18,157 bases of DNA from an uncultured Christensenella sp. (GTDB lineage Bacteria; Bacillota; Clostridia; Christensenellales; UBA3700): NCBI GenBank assembly GCA_910576875.1, contig CAJTKI010000030.1:1-18157 (forward strand). Reading direction: 5' to 3'. Position 1 is the first letter of the stretch; each line of letters opens with the position of its first letter. This document shows, one piece after another, positions 7,363-14,370 of the stretch. The notes under the pieces were generated by a model. That model searched no databases. It was given only the letters and a program-made list of their open reading frames with translations, and was not told where the DNA came from. Both the position numbers and the translations under genes were made by a program.

Positions 7363-8480
7363 GAGTTTACAAGACGGACAAGCGTCCGGTACGCATCTTG
7401 GAGCCGTACGACGGCAGCGCGATGTTTATCGCCAGCTATGTGTTGCAGATTTTGTTGCAATTTATTCTGATGCTGATCTTGCAATTGACCAGCGCGGCGG
7501 ATGCGTTTCTCGCTTCGACGGGCGGCACGTGCGTGTTGTTGTTGCTCAACGAGAGCGCGATCCTGATTACGCCGCTCGCGTACAGCAAGATTCGCGCGAA
7601 CAATTTGTACACGCAGGTCGGATTCGGGACCAAGATCGGCGTTGCGCAGATCTTGATCGCGATTGCGACCGCATTTGCGACGATCATGGCGTTTTCGCCG
7701 ATTGCGGAAGCGTTTGTATGGCTCGTGCGATTGAGCGGTTACAATGTCGATGCGTTGACGACGATGCAGATCAACAGCGCGGGGACGTTGGTGGTCGGGA
7801 TTTTGTTTATGTGCGTTCTCCCCGCAATTTGCGAAGAACTGCTGTACCGCGGGATGTTGTCGCGCGCGTTCGGAGACAACGGCGTCGTCAAGGGCATCTT
7901 GCTGTCCGCGTTTTTCTTTGCGATCATGCACGGCAATCCGGTGCAGTTGGTGCATCAATTCTTTTTGGGCGCGGTGTGCGCTGTATTGTACTACATGACG
8001 CGCAGCATCTGGATTCCCGTGATCGTGCATTTGTGCAACAATCTGTATGCGGTGGTCGGGTCGTATATCCAATTCCGCGCCGGCGCGGACGGATCGATGC
8101 CGGTTTGGGGCATGGTCTTGATGAGCGTGTGCGGTCTGGTCGTGTTGGGCGGACTGCTGTGTCTGATGTATCGCGCCAGCGCCAAGACGCAGAATAAGCG
8201 CGAAAGGCTCGCTGCCGAGCAAGGAAAAGGCAAATGGCTGCGCCGTATCCGTATTTTGTATTTGACGCAGGAAGAAGAAGCCGTCTTGGAGCGGGAGCAA
8301 CAAGCCTTACAGGACGAATACGACGCGTGCGAAAACGACGAAACGCGGGAAATGCTGCTCGTCGCGCGCAAGGAAGAGAAAGCGCGCATCGACCGTCGCA
8401 ACCGCCGCGCGTTGATCTATGCGTCGGTGCTCGGACTGGCGATGTGGGCGATCAACACGATAAGCGGCTATATCGGATGA
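7359..8480 (+). CDS. CPBP-family intramembrane metalloprotease (CAAX protease-like)
   Basis: A 373-residue polytopic membrane protein. The three CPBP (Abi/CAAX) motifs are present: EELLYRG with E159-E160 and R164, FAIMH (F187, H191), and HLCNN (H224, N228). Hydrophobic segments occur around 22-44, 58-72, 95-125, 143-158, 178-190, 200-212, 217-235 and 250-270. Residues 272-350 are highly charged with a probable coiled coil (QEEEAVLEREQQALQ), followed by one more hydrophobic helix (351-370); this tail is longer than the core family needs. The start at 7359 has AAGGAG (7344-7349) nine bases upstream and overlaps the walJ stop as ATGA; its own TGA overlaps the rlmH ATG. The family includes Rce1-like prenyl-protein proteases, bacteriocin-immunity proteins and regulated proteolysis factors; the substrate here is unknown. 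Confidence 0.9.
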   Translation: MRVYKTDKRPVRILEPYDGSAMFIASYVLQILLQFILMLILQLTSAADAFLASTGGTCVLLLLNESAILITPLAYSKIRANNLYTQVGFGTKIGVAQILIAIATAFATIMAFSPIAEAFVWLVRLSGYNVDALTTMQINSAGTLVVGILFMCVLPAICEELLYRGMLSRAFGDNGVVKGILLSAFFFAIMHGNPVQLVHQFFLGAVCAVLYYMTRSIWIPVIVHLCNNLYAVVGSYIQFRAGADGSMPVWGMVLMSVCGLVVLGGLLCLMYRASAKTQNKRERLAAEQGKGKWLRRIRILYLTQEEEAVLEREQQALQDEYDACENDETREMLLVARKEEKARIDRRNRRALIYASVLGLAMWAINTISGYIG

Positions 8481-8947
8481 AGATACGGATCGTTTGCGTC
8501 GGAAAGATCAAGGAAACGTTCTACCGCGATGCGATCGCGGAGTATGTCAAGCGCATGTCCAAGTGGTGCAAGTGCGAGATCGTCGAAACGGCGGAAGAGC
8601 CGCTTGCAGGCAATTCGGACAAACAGATCGCCGCGACCGTGCATGCGGAAGGCGCGCGGTTGTCGGACAAATGCAAAGGGCGCGTCGTCGCGCTCGATCG
8701 CGGCGGAGAAATGTGGACGAGCGAGCAGCTTGCCGAGCAGATTCGCGCTTGGACGGTCGACGGGGTTTCGGAAATCTCGTTTGTCATCGGCGGCAGTTGG
8801 GGATTGGATGCGCAGGTATTGCGGCGCGCGGACCGTACGTTGTCGTTCGGTAAGCTGACCTATCCGCATCAGTTGATGCGCGTCGTGTTGAGCGAACAGA
8901 TTTACCGCGCGTTTACGATATTGGAAGGCAGCGGATACCACAAGTAG
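8477..8947 (+). CDS. rlmH: 23S rRNA (pseudouridine-1915 N3)-methyltransferase
   Basis: A 156-residue SPOUT-class methyltransferase that uses S-adenosylmethionine to methylate pseudouridine 1915 in helix 69 of 23S rRNA on assembled 70S ribosomes. The N-terminus MKIRIVCVGKIKETFY, the segment ALDRGGEMWTSE (72-83), the cofactor-site FVIGGSWGL (102-110) and FGKLTYPHQLMR (124-135) leading to the C-terminal GSGYHK are all family landmarks. The usual length is 155-160. Family members typically end in a G-x-PYH(K/R) form; here the Pro is Gly, probably minor. The ATG at 8477 overlaps the protease stop, and there is no strong ribosome binding site of its own, so translation is probably coupled. Confidence 0.96.
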   Translation: MKIRIVCVGKIKETFYRDAIAEYVKRMSKWCKCEIVETAEEPLAGNSDKQIAATVHAEGARLSDKCKGRVVALDRGGEMWTSEQLAEQIRAWTVDGVSEISFVIGGSWGLDAQVLRRADRTLSFGKLTYPHQLMRVVLSEQIYRAFTILEGSGYHK

Positions 8948-8982
8948 TCACGGCGCGTTTGCGCGCGGCATATGGTGTCAAT

Positions 8983-9816
8983 ATGTATACGTGGGCGGAT
9001 TTGGAACGGGATCTTGCGATCCTGACCGCGCAAGGCGCGGAAACGGTCGACATCGGATATTCGCTGTTGGGCAGACCGATTGTTGCGGTACACAAAGGCG
9101 ATTTGAGCGGACCGCAGGTATTGATGCAGGCAAGCATGCACGCGCGAGAATGGGCGACGACTCCGCTCGTGCTGCGCATGATGCGCGATTACGACTCGGA
9201 CGGCGGCGTCTGGTGCGTGCCGATGGTCAATCCGGACGGGGTATTGCTGAGCCAGTTCGGTTTGGAGTCGGTCGCGGAACAACCTTTGCGGGATTTTCTG
9301 TTGCGCGTCAACGGATACGACAACGATTTTCGGTTGTGGAAAGCGGATGCGCGCGCGGTGGATCTGAACGTCAACTGGAACGCGGATTGGGGAACGGGCG
9401 CGCAAAACGTGTTTGCGCCGGCGCCGGGCAACTATGTCGGTCCTTATCCGTGCAGCGAAAGCGAAAATATCGCATTGCGCGATTTTACCAATCGCACGCA
9501 GCCTCGGGTTACGCTCAGCTATCATGCGCGCGGCAACGTCGTATACGCGGGCTTCGGATGCAGGAATCCGTATCCGGATTGCGCGCGGCGGATCGCGGAC
9601 GCGATGGGATATCCGTTGTCAGACAGCGCAAACAGCGCGGGCGGATATAAGGATTGGTTCGTGACGACGACCGATCGATTGGGCTTGACGGTGGAGATCG
9701 GCGCAGAGACGACGCCGTACGATCAGATTGCCGATGGATTGGACGAGATCGTGCGCGCGCAGGCGCGTACATTGGAGATCGCGTCGGAATGCGCGAGACA
9801 GATCGCGCGGGAATAA
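8983..9816 (+). CDS. M14-family zinc carboxypeptidase-like peptidase
   Basis: A 277-residue M14 metallopeptidase. Zinc ligands are H53 and E56 (SMHAREW) and H181 (SYHARGN); the general-base Glu is E238 (LTVEIG). In many M14 enzymes the substrate-binding segment reads DLNRN; here it is DLNVNW (128-133), so the Arg that holds the substrate carboxylate appears replaced by Val. There is no signal peptide or membrane segment, so it probably acts in the cytoplasm. The closest bacterial group is the gamma-D-glutamyl-meso-diaminopimelate peptidases used on peptidoglycan peptides, and recycling of wall peptides is a reasonable guess. The ATG at 8983 has only a weak GGTG five bases upstream; a TTG at 8959 would add eight residues but has no binding site either. 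It lies 35 bases after rlmH and 8 bases before tadA. Confidence 0.85.
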   Translation: MYTWADLERDLAILTAQGAETVDIGYSLLGRPIVAVHKGDLSGPQVLMQASMHAREWATTPLVLRMMRDYDSDGGVWCVPMVNPDGVLLSQFGLESVAEQPLRDFLLRVNGYDNDFRLWKADARAVDLNVNWNADWGTGAQNVFAPAPGNYVGPYPCSESENIALRDFTNRTQPRVTLSYHARGNVVYAGFGCRNPYPDCARRIADAMGYPLSDSANSAGGYKDWFVTTTDRLGLTVEIGAETTPYDQIADGLDEIVRAQARTLEIASECARQIARE

Positions 9817-9824
9817 CTACGAGT

Positions 9825-10283
9825 ATGCATACGAAAGAATATTTTATGGAACGCGCCCGGATGCAGGCATGCGCCGCCGCGCGCGCGGACGAAGTCCCGA
9901 TCGGCGCGGTAATCGTCAAAGACGGCGTCATTGTCGCGCGCGCGCATAATATGAAAGAACATTACGGATGCGCCAACGAGCATGCCGAGATCGTCGCGAT
10001 TCGTCGCGCATGCAAAAAACTGGGCGATTGGAGACTGGAAGGCTGCGACATCTATGTGACGTTGGAGCCGTGTCCGATGTGCGCGGGCGCGTTAATACAG
10101 GCGCGGATCGAGCACATTTATTTCGGCGCGTACGATCCGAAGGCGGGGTGCTGCGGATCGTTGTACAATTTGCCGCAAGACACGCGTTTCAATCATCGAT
10201 GCGCGGTCGAAGGCGGCATTTTGCAAGAGCAATGCGCGCGGATTCTGAGCGACTATTTTCGGAGCAAAAGGAGAAAATCATGA
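9825..10283 (+). CDS. tadA: tRNA-specific adenosine deaminase
   Basis: A 152-residue cytidine-deaminase-fold enzyme converting A34 to inosine in the anticodon of tRNA-Arg(ACG), needed to read CGC and CGA as well as CGU; this matters here because CGC is used heavily. The catalytic HAE is H53-A54-E55 (NEHAEIVAI) and the zinc-binding PCPMC is 82-86. EVPIGAVIV (23-31) and the C-terminal segment FNHRCAVEGGILQEQC are typical. The start at 9825 (MHTKEYFMERA) matches the usual N-terminus around EYFM; there is no good ribosome binding site, and ATG 9846 is a shorter alternative. Its TGA overlaps the pth ATG. Some paralogues are guanine deaminases, but the motifs fit TadA best. Confidence 0.94.
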   Translation: MHTKEYFMERARMQACAAARADEVPIGAVIVKDGVIVARAHNMKEHYGCANEHAEIVAIRRACKKLGDWRLEGCDIYVTLEPCPMCAGALIQARIEHIYFGAYDPKAGCCGSLYNLPQDTRFNHRCAVEGGILQEQCARILSDYFRSKRRKS

Positions 10284-10846
10284 TTATCGTCGGATTGGGC
10301 AATCCCGGCAAACAGTATGAAAACACCGTGCACAACGTCGGCTTCCGCGTGATCGATCGTGCGGCGGACAAGCTGGGCGCGGCGTGCAAACACAAAGCCT
10401 GCGACGCGCTGTGCGCGCACGTGTATGCGCGCGGCGAAAAGACGGTGCTTGCCAAGCCGCAGACGTATATGAATTTGTCGGGCGTCAGCGTCAAGCAATT
10501 GGTCGCGTCCAATCGCGCGCAGGCGTCGGACGTGGTCGTCGTCTATGACGACGTGGATTTGCCGATCGGGACGCTGCGCATTCGGATGCAGGGATCGGCG
10601 GGCACGCACAACGGCATGCGCAATATCGTGCAGGAGTTGGGCGCGACGGATTTTATGCGCGTTCGCGTCGGCGTCGGAGCGGAGCGCGGCGAGCGGATGC
10701 TGCGCGATTACGTGTTGAGCGAACTGCGCGGCGAGCGCAAAGAAGCGATTGATCGCGCGATCGAGCGCGCTGCCGACTGCGTCGTCGAGTATCTGCGCGA
10801 CGGCGACGCGGATGCAATCATGCGCAAGTACAACGGAGCGGTTTGA
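10280..10846 (+). CDS. pth: Peptidyl-tRNA hydrolase
   Basis: A 188-residue enzyme that cleaves the ester between peptide and tRNA on drop-off peptidyl-tRNAs, recycling tRNA. Family residues are visible: N8 (GLGNPG), catalytic H18 (VHNVGF), N65 (TYMNLSG), D90 (YDDVDLP) and N111 (GTHNGMRN). Length is normal. An AAGGAG site (10268-10273) lies six bases before the ATG, which overlaps the tadA stop. It is followed after one base by the mfd start; pth next to mfd is a common Bacillota arrangement. Confidence 0.97.
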   Translation: MIIVGLGNPGKQYENTVHNVGFRVIDRAADKLGAACKHKACDALCAHVYARGEKTVLAKPQTYMNLSGVSVKQLVASNRAQASDVVVVYDDVDLPIGTLRIRMQGSAGTHNGMRNIVQELGATDFMRVRVGVGAERGERMLRDYVLSELRGERKEAIDRAIERAADCVVEYLRDGDADAIMRKYNGAV

Positions 10847-10847
10847 T

Positions 10848-13800
10848 ATGTTGGGCGGATTGGACAACCTGTTGTCGCTGGATCGGCTGGGCGGAGACTT
10901 GGCGCGGATTCGGCAAGCCTTGGACAACCGTACGGATTGTATGGTGTTTTCGTTGTCCAAAGCGCAGCGCATCCATGTCGGCGCGTACAGCGCGCCGTTT
11001 GTGCTGTACGTGGCGCGCGACAATATGGAGATCCATACCGTATTCGGCGCGCTCAAAGATTATTTCGGCGATCGCGTGGCGGTATTGGAACCCAATCCGG
11101 ACGTACTGATGTTTTATAAGGCGTACCGTCGCGGCGACGTCGGCGCGCGCGTGCGGACGTTGTGGCGGATGTGCAGCGGGGACTTGGATTGCGTCGTTAC
11201 GACGCCGCAAGCGCTGATGCAGTATTATCCGCGACCGGACAGGCTGGCGCGGTCGGTGCTGTCGTTGCATACGGGACAGACGTGCGATCGCGACGCGCTG
11301 ATCGCGTCTTTGGCGCGGATGGGATACCGTCGGGAGTCGGTCGTCGAAGAAAAAAACACGTTTTGCGTGGCGGGCGATACGTTGTCCGTATTTGCGCCCG
11401 ATCGGGAGATGCCGGTGCGCATTTCGTTTTTCGACGATGAGATCGAGAGCATGAAATATTTTGAACCGCAGTCGCGCATGAGCGCCAACGCGGTTTCGGA
11501 ATTGACGTTGCTGCCAGACAACGATTTGTTGTTTGACGACGCGGAATGGGAACGCGCGCTCGATAAGGCGCGCAAGGAAACGGGCAAATTATCCGCGCAG
11601 GCGATGACGCGCGCCACTGCGATCGTCGACGCGCTGGCGGAGCAGAGCGTATGCAGTCAGCAGATGCAGTGGCTGATTCCGTATCTGAGCGATCGGTTGA
11701 CGACGATTTTCGAATATCTGCCCCAAAGACACGTCGTCGTATTGGACGAGCCGAGCGCGGTCGCCAAGCAGATGGAAATGTTCGAGCAGGAACATCTCGC
11801 CCGCGTCAAAACGCTTGCGCAGGACGGAGACGTTTTGCGCGCGCATTCAAAATCCGTTTTGTCCCGCGCGCAAACGAAACAATTGCTGGATCGCGCGATT
11901 AAGCTCGGATTCGGCAACATTACCGCGACCAACACGTTGTTCGCGCCCAAAGCGACGTTTGAGATCAAGACGGCGAGTTTGAGTGCATACCATTACAATT
12001 ACGAGGCGCTCGGACATGATTTGCGGACGTTTGTCAACGGACGCTTTACCGTTGCGATCTGCATGGGCAACCGCGATCGCGCGCAGGCGCTCGTCGAGAG
12101 TTTAAAACAGGAAGACATCGCGTCGTCCTATGCGGACGATCTGGACGCGCCGCGACACGGCGTGACGGTGTTGCCGATCGGCATTGCGCACGGATTCGTC
12201 TATCCGACGGCGAAAGTCGCCGTGATCGGATACGACGATATCTTGCGCACGCGCAAGTCCGACCGACAACAAAAGACGCGCGTTTTTACGATGCCCAAGG
12301 TCGGCGATTACGTCGTGCACGAGCTGCACGGCATCGGACGCTGCTTGGGGACCAAACGGATCAAGACCGGATCGATCGAACAGGACTACGTCGTATGCGA
12401 GTATCGCGGCGGAGATCTGCTGTACGTGCCGATCGATCAGATGGATCGGCTGAACCGTTACAGCGGCAGCGACGTCGTGCCCAAGCTGTCGGTGATCGGC
12501 GGCAAGGATTTCGATCGCGTCAAGGAGAGCGTGCGCAAGTCCGTTCGGGAAATGGCGATCGATCTGGTCGAGTTGTACAGCGCGCGCAGCAAGAAGATCG
12601 GACATCGGTACGAACCGGACACCGCATGGCAGACCGAATTCGAAGACGCCTTCGAGTTTGAAGAAACGCCCGATCAGATCGAGGCGATCCGCGATTGCAA
12701 GGCGGACATGGAGCGCGGCGCGGTCATGGATCGGTTGCTGTGCGGAGACGTCGGTTACGGAAAAACCGAAGTCGCGTTGCGCATTATTTTCAAGACGATT
12801 GTCGAGAATAAACAAGCGGTCATTCTCGCGCCGACGACGGTGCTTGCGCGGCAGCATTACAATACCGCGTCCGCGCGATTTTCGCCGTTCGGAATCGGCG
12901 TGGAATTGCTCAGTCGCTTTTGCAGCGCGGAACAAATCCGCGCGAGTTTGGATAACCTGCGCAGCGGCAAATCGCTTGTCTGCGTTGCGACGCATCGGAT
13001 CTTGTCCGCGGACGTGCAGTTTGCGGATTTGGGATTGCTGGTGTTGGACGAAGAGCACCGTTTCGGCGTCGAGCACAAGGAAAAACTCAAAGTGCTCAAA
13101 AACAGCGTCAACGTATTGTCGATGTCCGCGACGCCGATTCCGCGCACGCTGAATATGGCGCTGTCGGGCATACGCGACATCAGCGTGCTCGAAACTCCGC
13201 CGCGCAACCGTTTGCCCGTTCAGACCGCGGTGACCGATCTGACGGACGGATTGATTCAGGACGCGATCGGCAGAGAGTTGGCGCGCGGCGGGCAGGTGTT
13301 TATCTTGCACAACTTCGTGACGAGCATCGACGCGTTTGCCGTGCACGTGGCGCGACTCGTGCCGCAAGCGCGCATCGTCGTCGGACACGGCAAGATGAGT
13401 TCGGATACGTTGGAATCAACGCTGTCCAGATTCTACAACAAAGAGGCGGACGTGTTGATCTGTACGACGATCATCGAAAACGGCATCGACATCCCGGACG
13501 CCAACACGTTGATCGTGTGCGACGCGGATCGACTGGGCTTGTCGCAATTGTATCAGTTGCGCGGGCGCGTCGGGCGCAGCAATCGCGTCGCGTACGCGTA
13601 TTTTACCGTGCCGGAGGGCAAGGTTCTGACCGAGCCCGCGTCCAAACGTCTGAACGCCATTTTGGATTATACCGAATTGGGCAGCGGCTTTCAGATCGCG
13701 ATGCGAGATTTGGAGATCCGCGGCGCAGGCAATATTTTGGGACGCGAACAGCACGGGCATATCCAGAAAGTCGGCTACGATCTGTATTGCAAACTTTTGC

Positions 13801-14312
13801 AGGAGAGCGTGGATCGTTTGCGCGGAGAACAGCAGCCCCGTCAGATCGACGTACAGGTCAAGATGGACGTGGACGCGTATCTGGATTCCGATTATATCGC
13901 CGACGACAACGTGCGTCTGCGCGTCTATCGGGAGATTGCGGATCTGGATTCTCCGAGCCGCGCGGAGCGTTTGGCGGAAAACTTGCGCGAGACATACGGC
14001 GAATTGCCGCAATCGTTGCACAATCTGATCGACGTGGGGTGGATGAAACACGTTGCCGCCGCCGTGCATGCGGAGCAGCTTTTGTTGCACGCCAAGGGCG
14101 CCGGCATCGTATTTGCGGACGATTCGTGCTACCGCAATCCCGCCGTCATGGGCGCGGTTGCGGATTTGGGCGATCGCTGCGTGATGACTTACGACAAAAA
14201 ACCGCGGATCGTATTCGATTGTCGATACAAGTCCGACGGACAAAAATTGCGAATGATGCGTGAATTTTTGTCGGCGGTCAATAAAAATACGGAAAACGAT
14301 TTACAAGCTTAG
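10848..14312 (+). CDS. mfd: Transcription-repair coupling factor
   Basis: A 1154-residue DNA translocase that removes stalled RNA polymerase from lesions and recruits UvrA. Its layout is a UvrB-like N-terminal module (about 1-350), then the CarD-like RNA-polymerase interaction domain beginning near 482 (KVGDYVVHELHGIG), then RecG-like helicase motors with Walker A GDVGYGKT (633-640), DEEHRFGV (734-741), TIIENGIDIP (from 873) and QLRGRVGR (903-910). A C-terminal TRCF domain lies in the last 150 residues. Length agrees with the family (about 1150). The start at 10848 has GGAG (10835-10838) nine bases upstream; the frame is open further upstream, inside pth, but with no support. The N-terminal segment FCVAGDTLSVFA lacks the usual VRG arginine, a modest divergence. 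The last codons overlap the promoter of the next gene. Confidence 0.97.
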   Translation: MLGGLDNLLSLDRLGGDLARIRQALDNRTDCMVFSLSKAQRIHVGAYSAPFVLYVARDNMEIHTVFGALKDYFGDRVAVLEPNPDVLMFYKAYRRGDVGARVRTLWRMCSGDLDCVVTTPQALMQYYPRPDRLARSVLSLHTGQTCDRDALIASLARMGYRRESVVEEKNTFCVAGDTLSVFAPDREMPVRISFFDDEIESMKYFEPQSRMSANAVSELTLLPDNDLLFDDAEWERALDKARKETGKLSAQAMTRATAIVDALAEQSVCSQQMQWLIPYLSDRLTTIFEYLPQRHVVVLDEPSAVAKQMEMFEQEHLARVKTLAQDGDVLRAHSKSVLSRAQTKQLLDRAIKLGFGNITATNTLFAPKATFEIKTASLSAYHYNYEALGHDLRTFVNGRFTVAICMGNRDRAQALVESLKQEDIASSYADDLDAPRHGVTVLPIGIAHGFVYPTAKVAVIGYDDILRTRKSDRQQKTRVFTMPKVGDYVVHELHGIGRCLGTKRIKTGSIEQDYVVCEYRGGDLLYVPIDQMDRLNRYSGSDVVPKLSVIGGKDFDRVKESVRKSVREMAIDLVELYSARSKKIGHRYEPDTAWQTEFEDAFEFEETPDQIEAIRDCKADMERGAVMDRLLCGDVGYGKTEVALRIIFKTIVENKQAVILAPTTVLARQHYNTASARFSPFGIGVELLSRFCSAEQIRASLDNLRSGKSLVCVATHRILSADVQFADLGLLVLDEEHRFGVEHKEKLKVLKNSVNVLSMSATPIPRTLNMALSGIRDISVLETPPRNRLPVQTAVTDLTDGLIQDAIGRELARGGQVFILHNFVTSIDAFAVHVARLVPQARIVVGHGKMSSDTLESTLSRFYNKEADVLICTTIIENGIDIPDANTLIVCDADRLGLSQLYQLRGRVGRSNRVAYAYFTVPEGKVLTEPASKRLNAILDYTELGSGFQIAMRDLEIRGAGNILGREQHGHIQKVGYDLYCKLLQESVDRLRGEQQPRQIDVQVKMDVDAYLDSDYIADDNVRLRVYREIADLDSPSRAERLAENLRETYGELPQSLHNLIDVGWMKHVAAAVHAEQLLLHAKGAGIVFADDSCYRNPAVMGAVADLGDRCVMTYDKKPRIVFDCRYKSDGQKLRMMREFLSAVNKNTENDLQA

Positions 14313-14328
14313 TGCGTTTGTGTATAAT
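14300..14328 (+). promoter_or_regulatory. Sigma-A-type promoter of the foldase-like lipoprotein
   Basis: TTTACA (14300-14305) and a perfect TATAAT (14323-14328) are 17 bases apart. The -35 box lies in the last codons of mfd and the -10 after its stop. An AT-rich leader of about 36 bases leads to the AAGGAG site. Confidence 0.85.
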
Positions 14329-14370
14329 GGAAGAGCAATATATTATTATATATAAATAAGGAGCGGCAGC

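Noticed and set aside
6583..14312. A defence or toxin-antitoxin island hidden in the walJ-mfd cluster
   Set aside because: Every gene matches a housekeeping family, with continuous codon use and overlapping junctions. The CPBP protease is related to Abi proteins by fold only, and no phage-defence partner genes are nearby.
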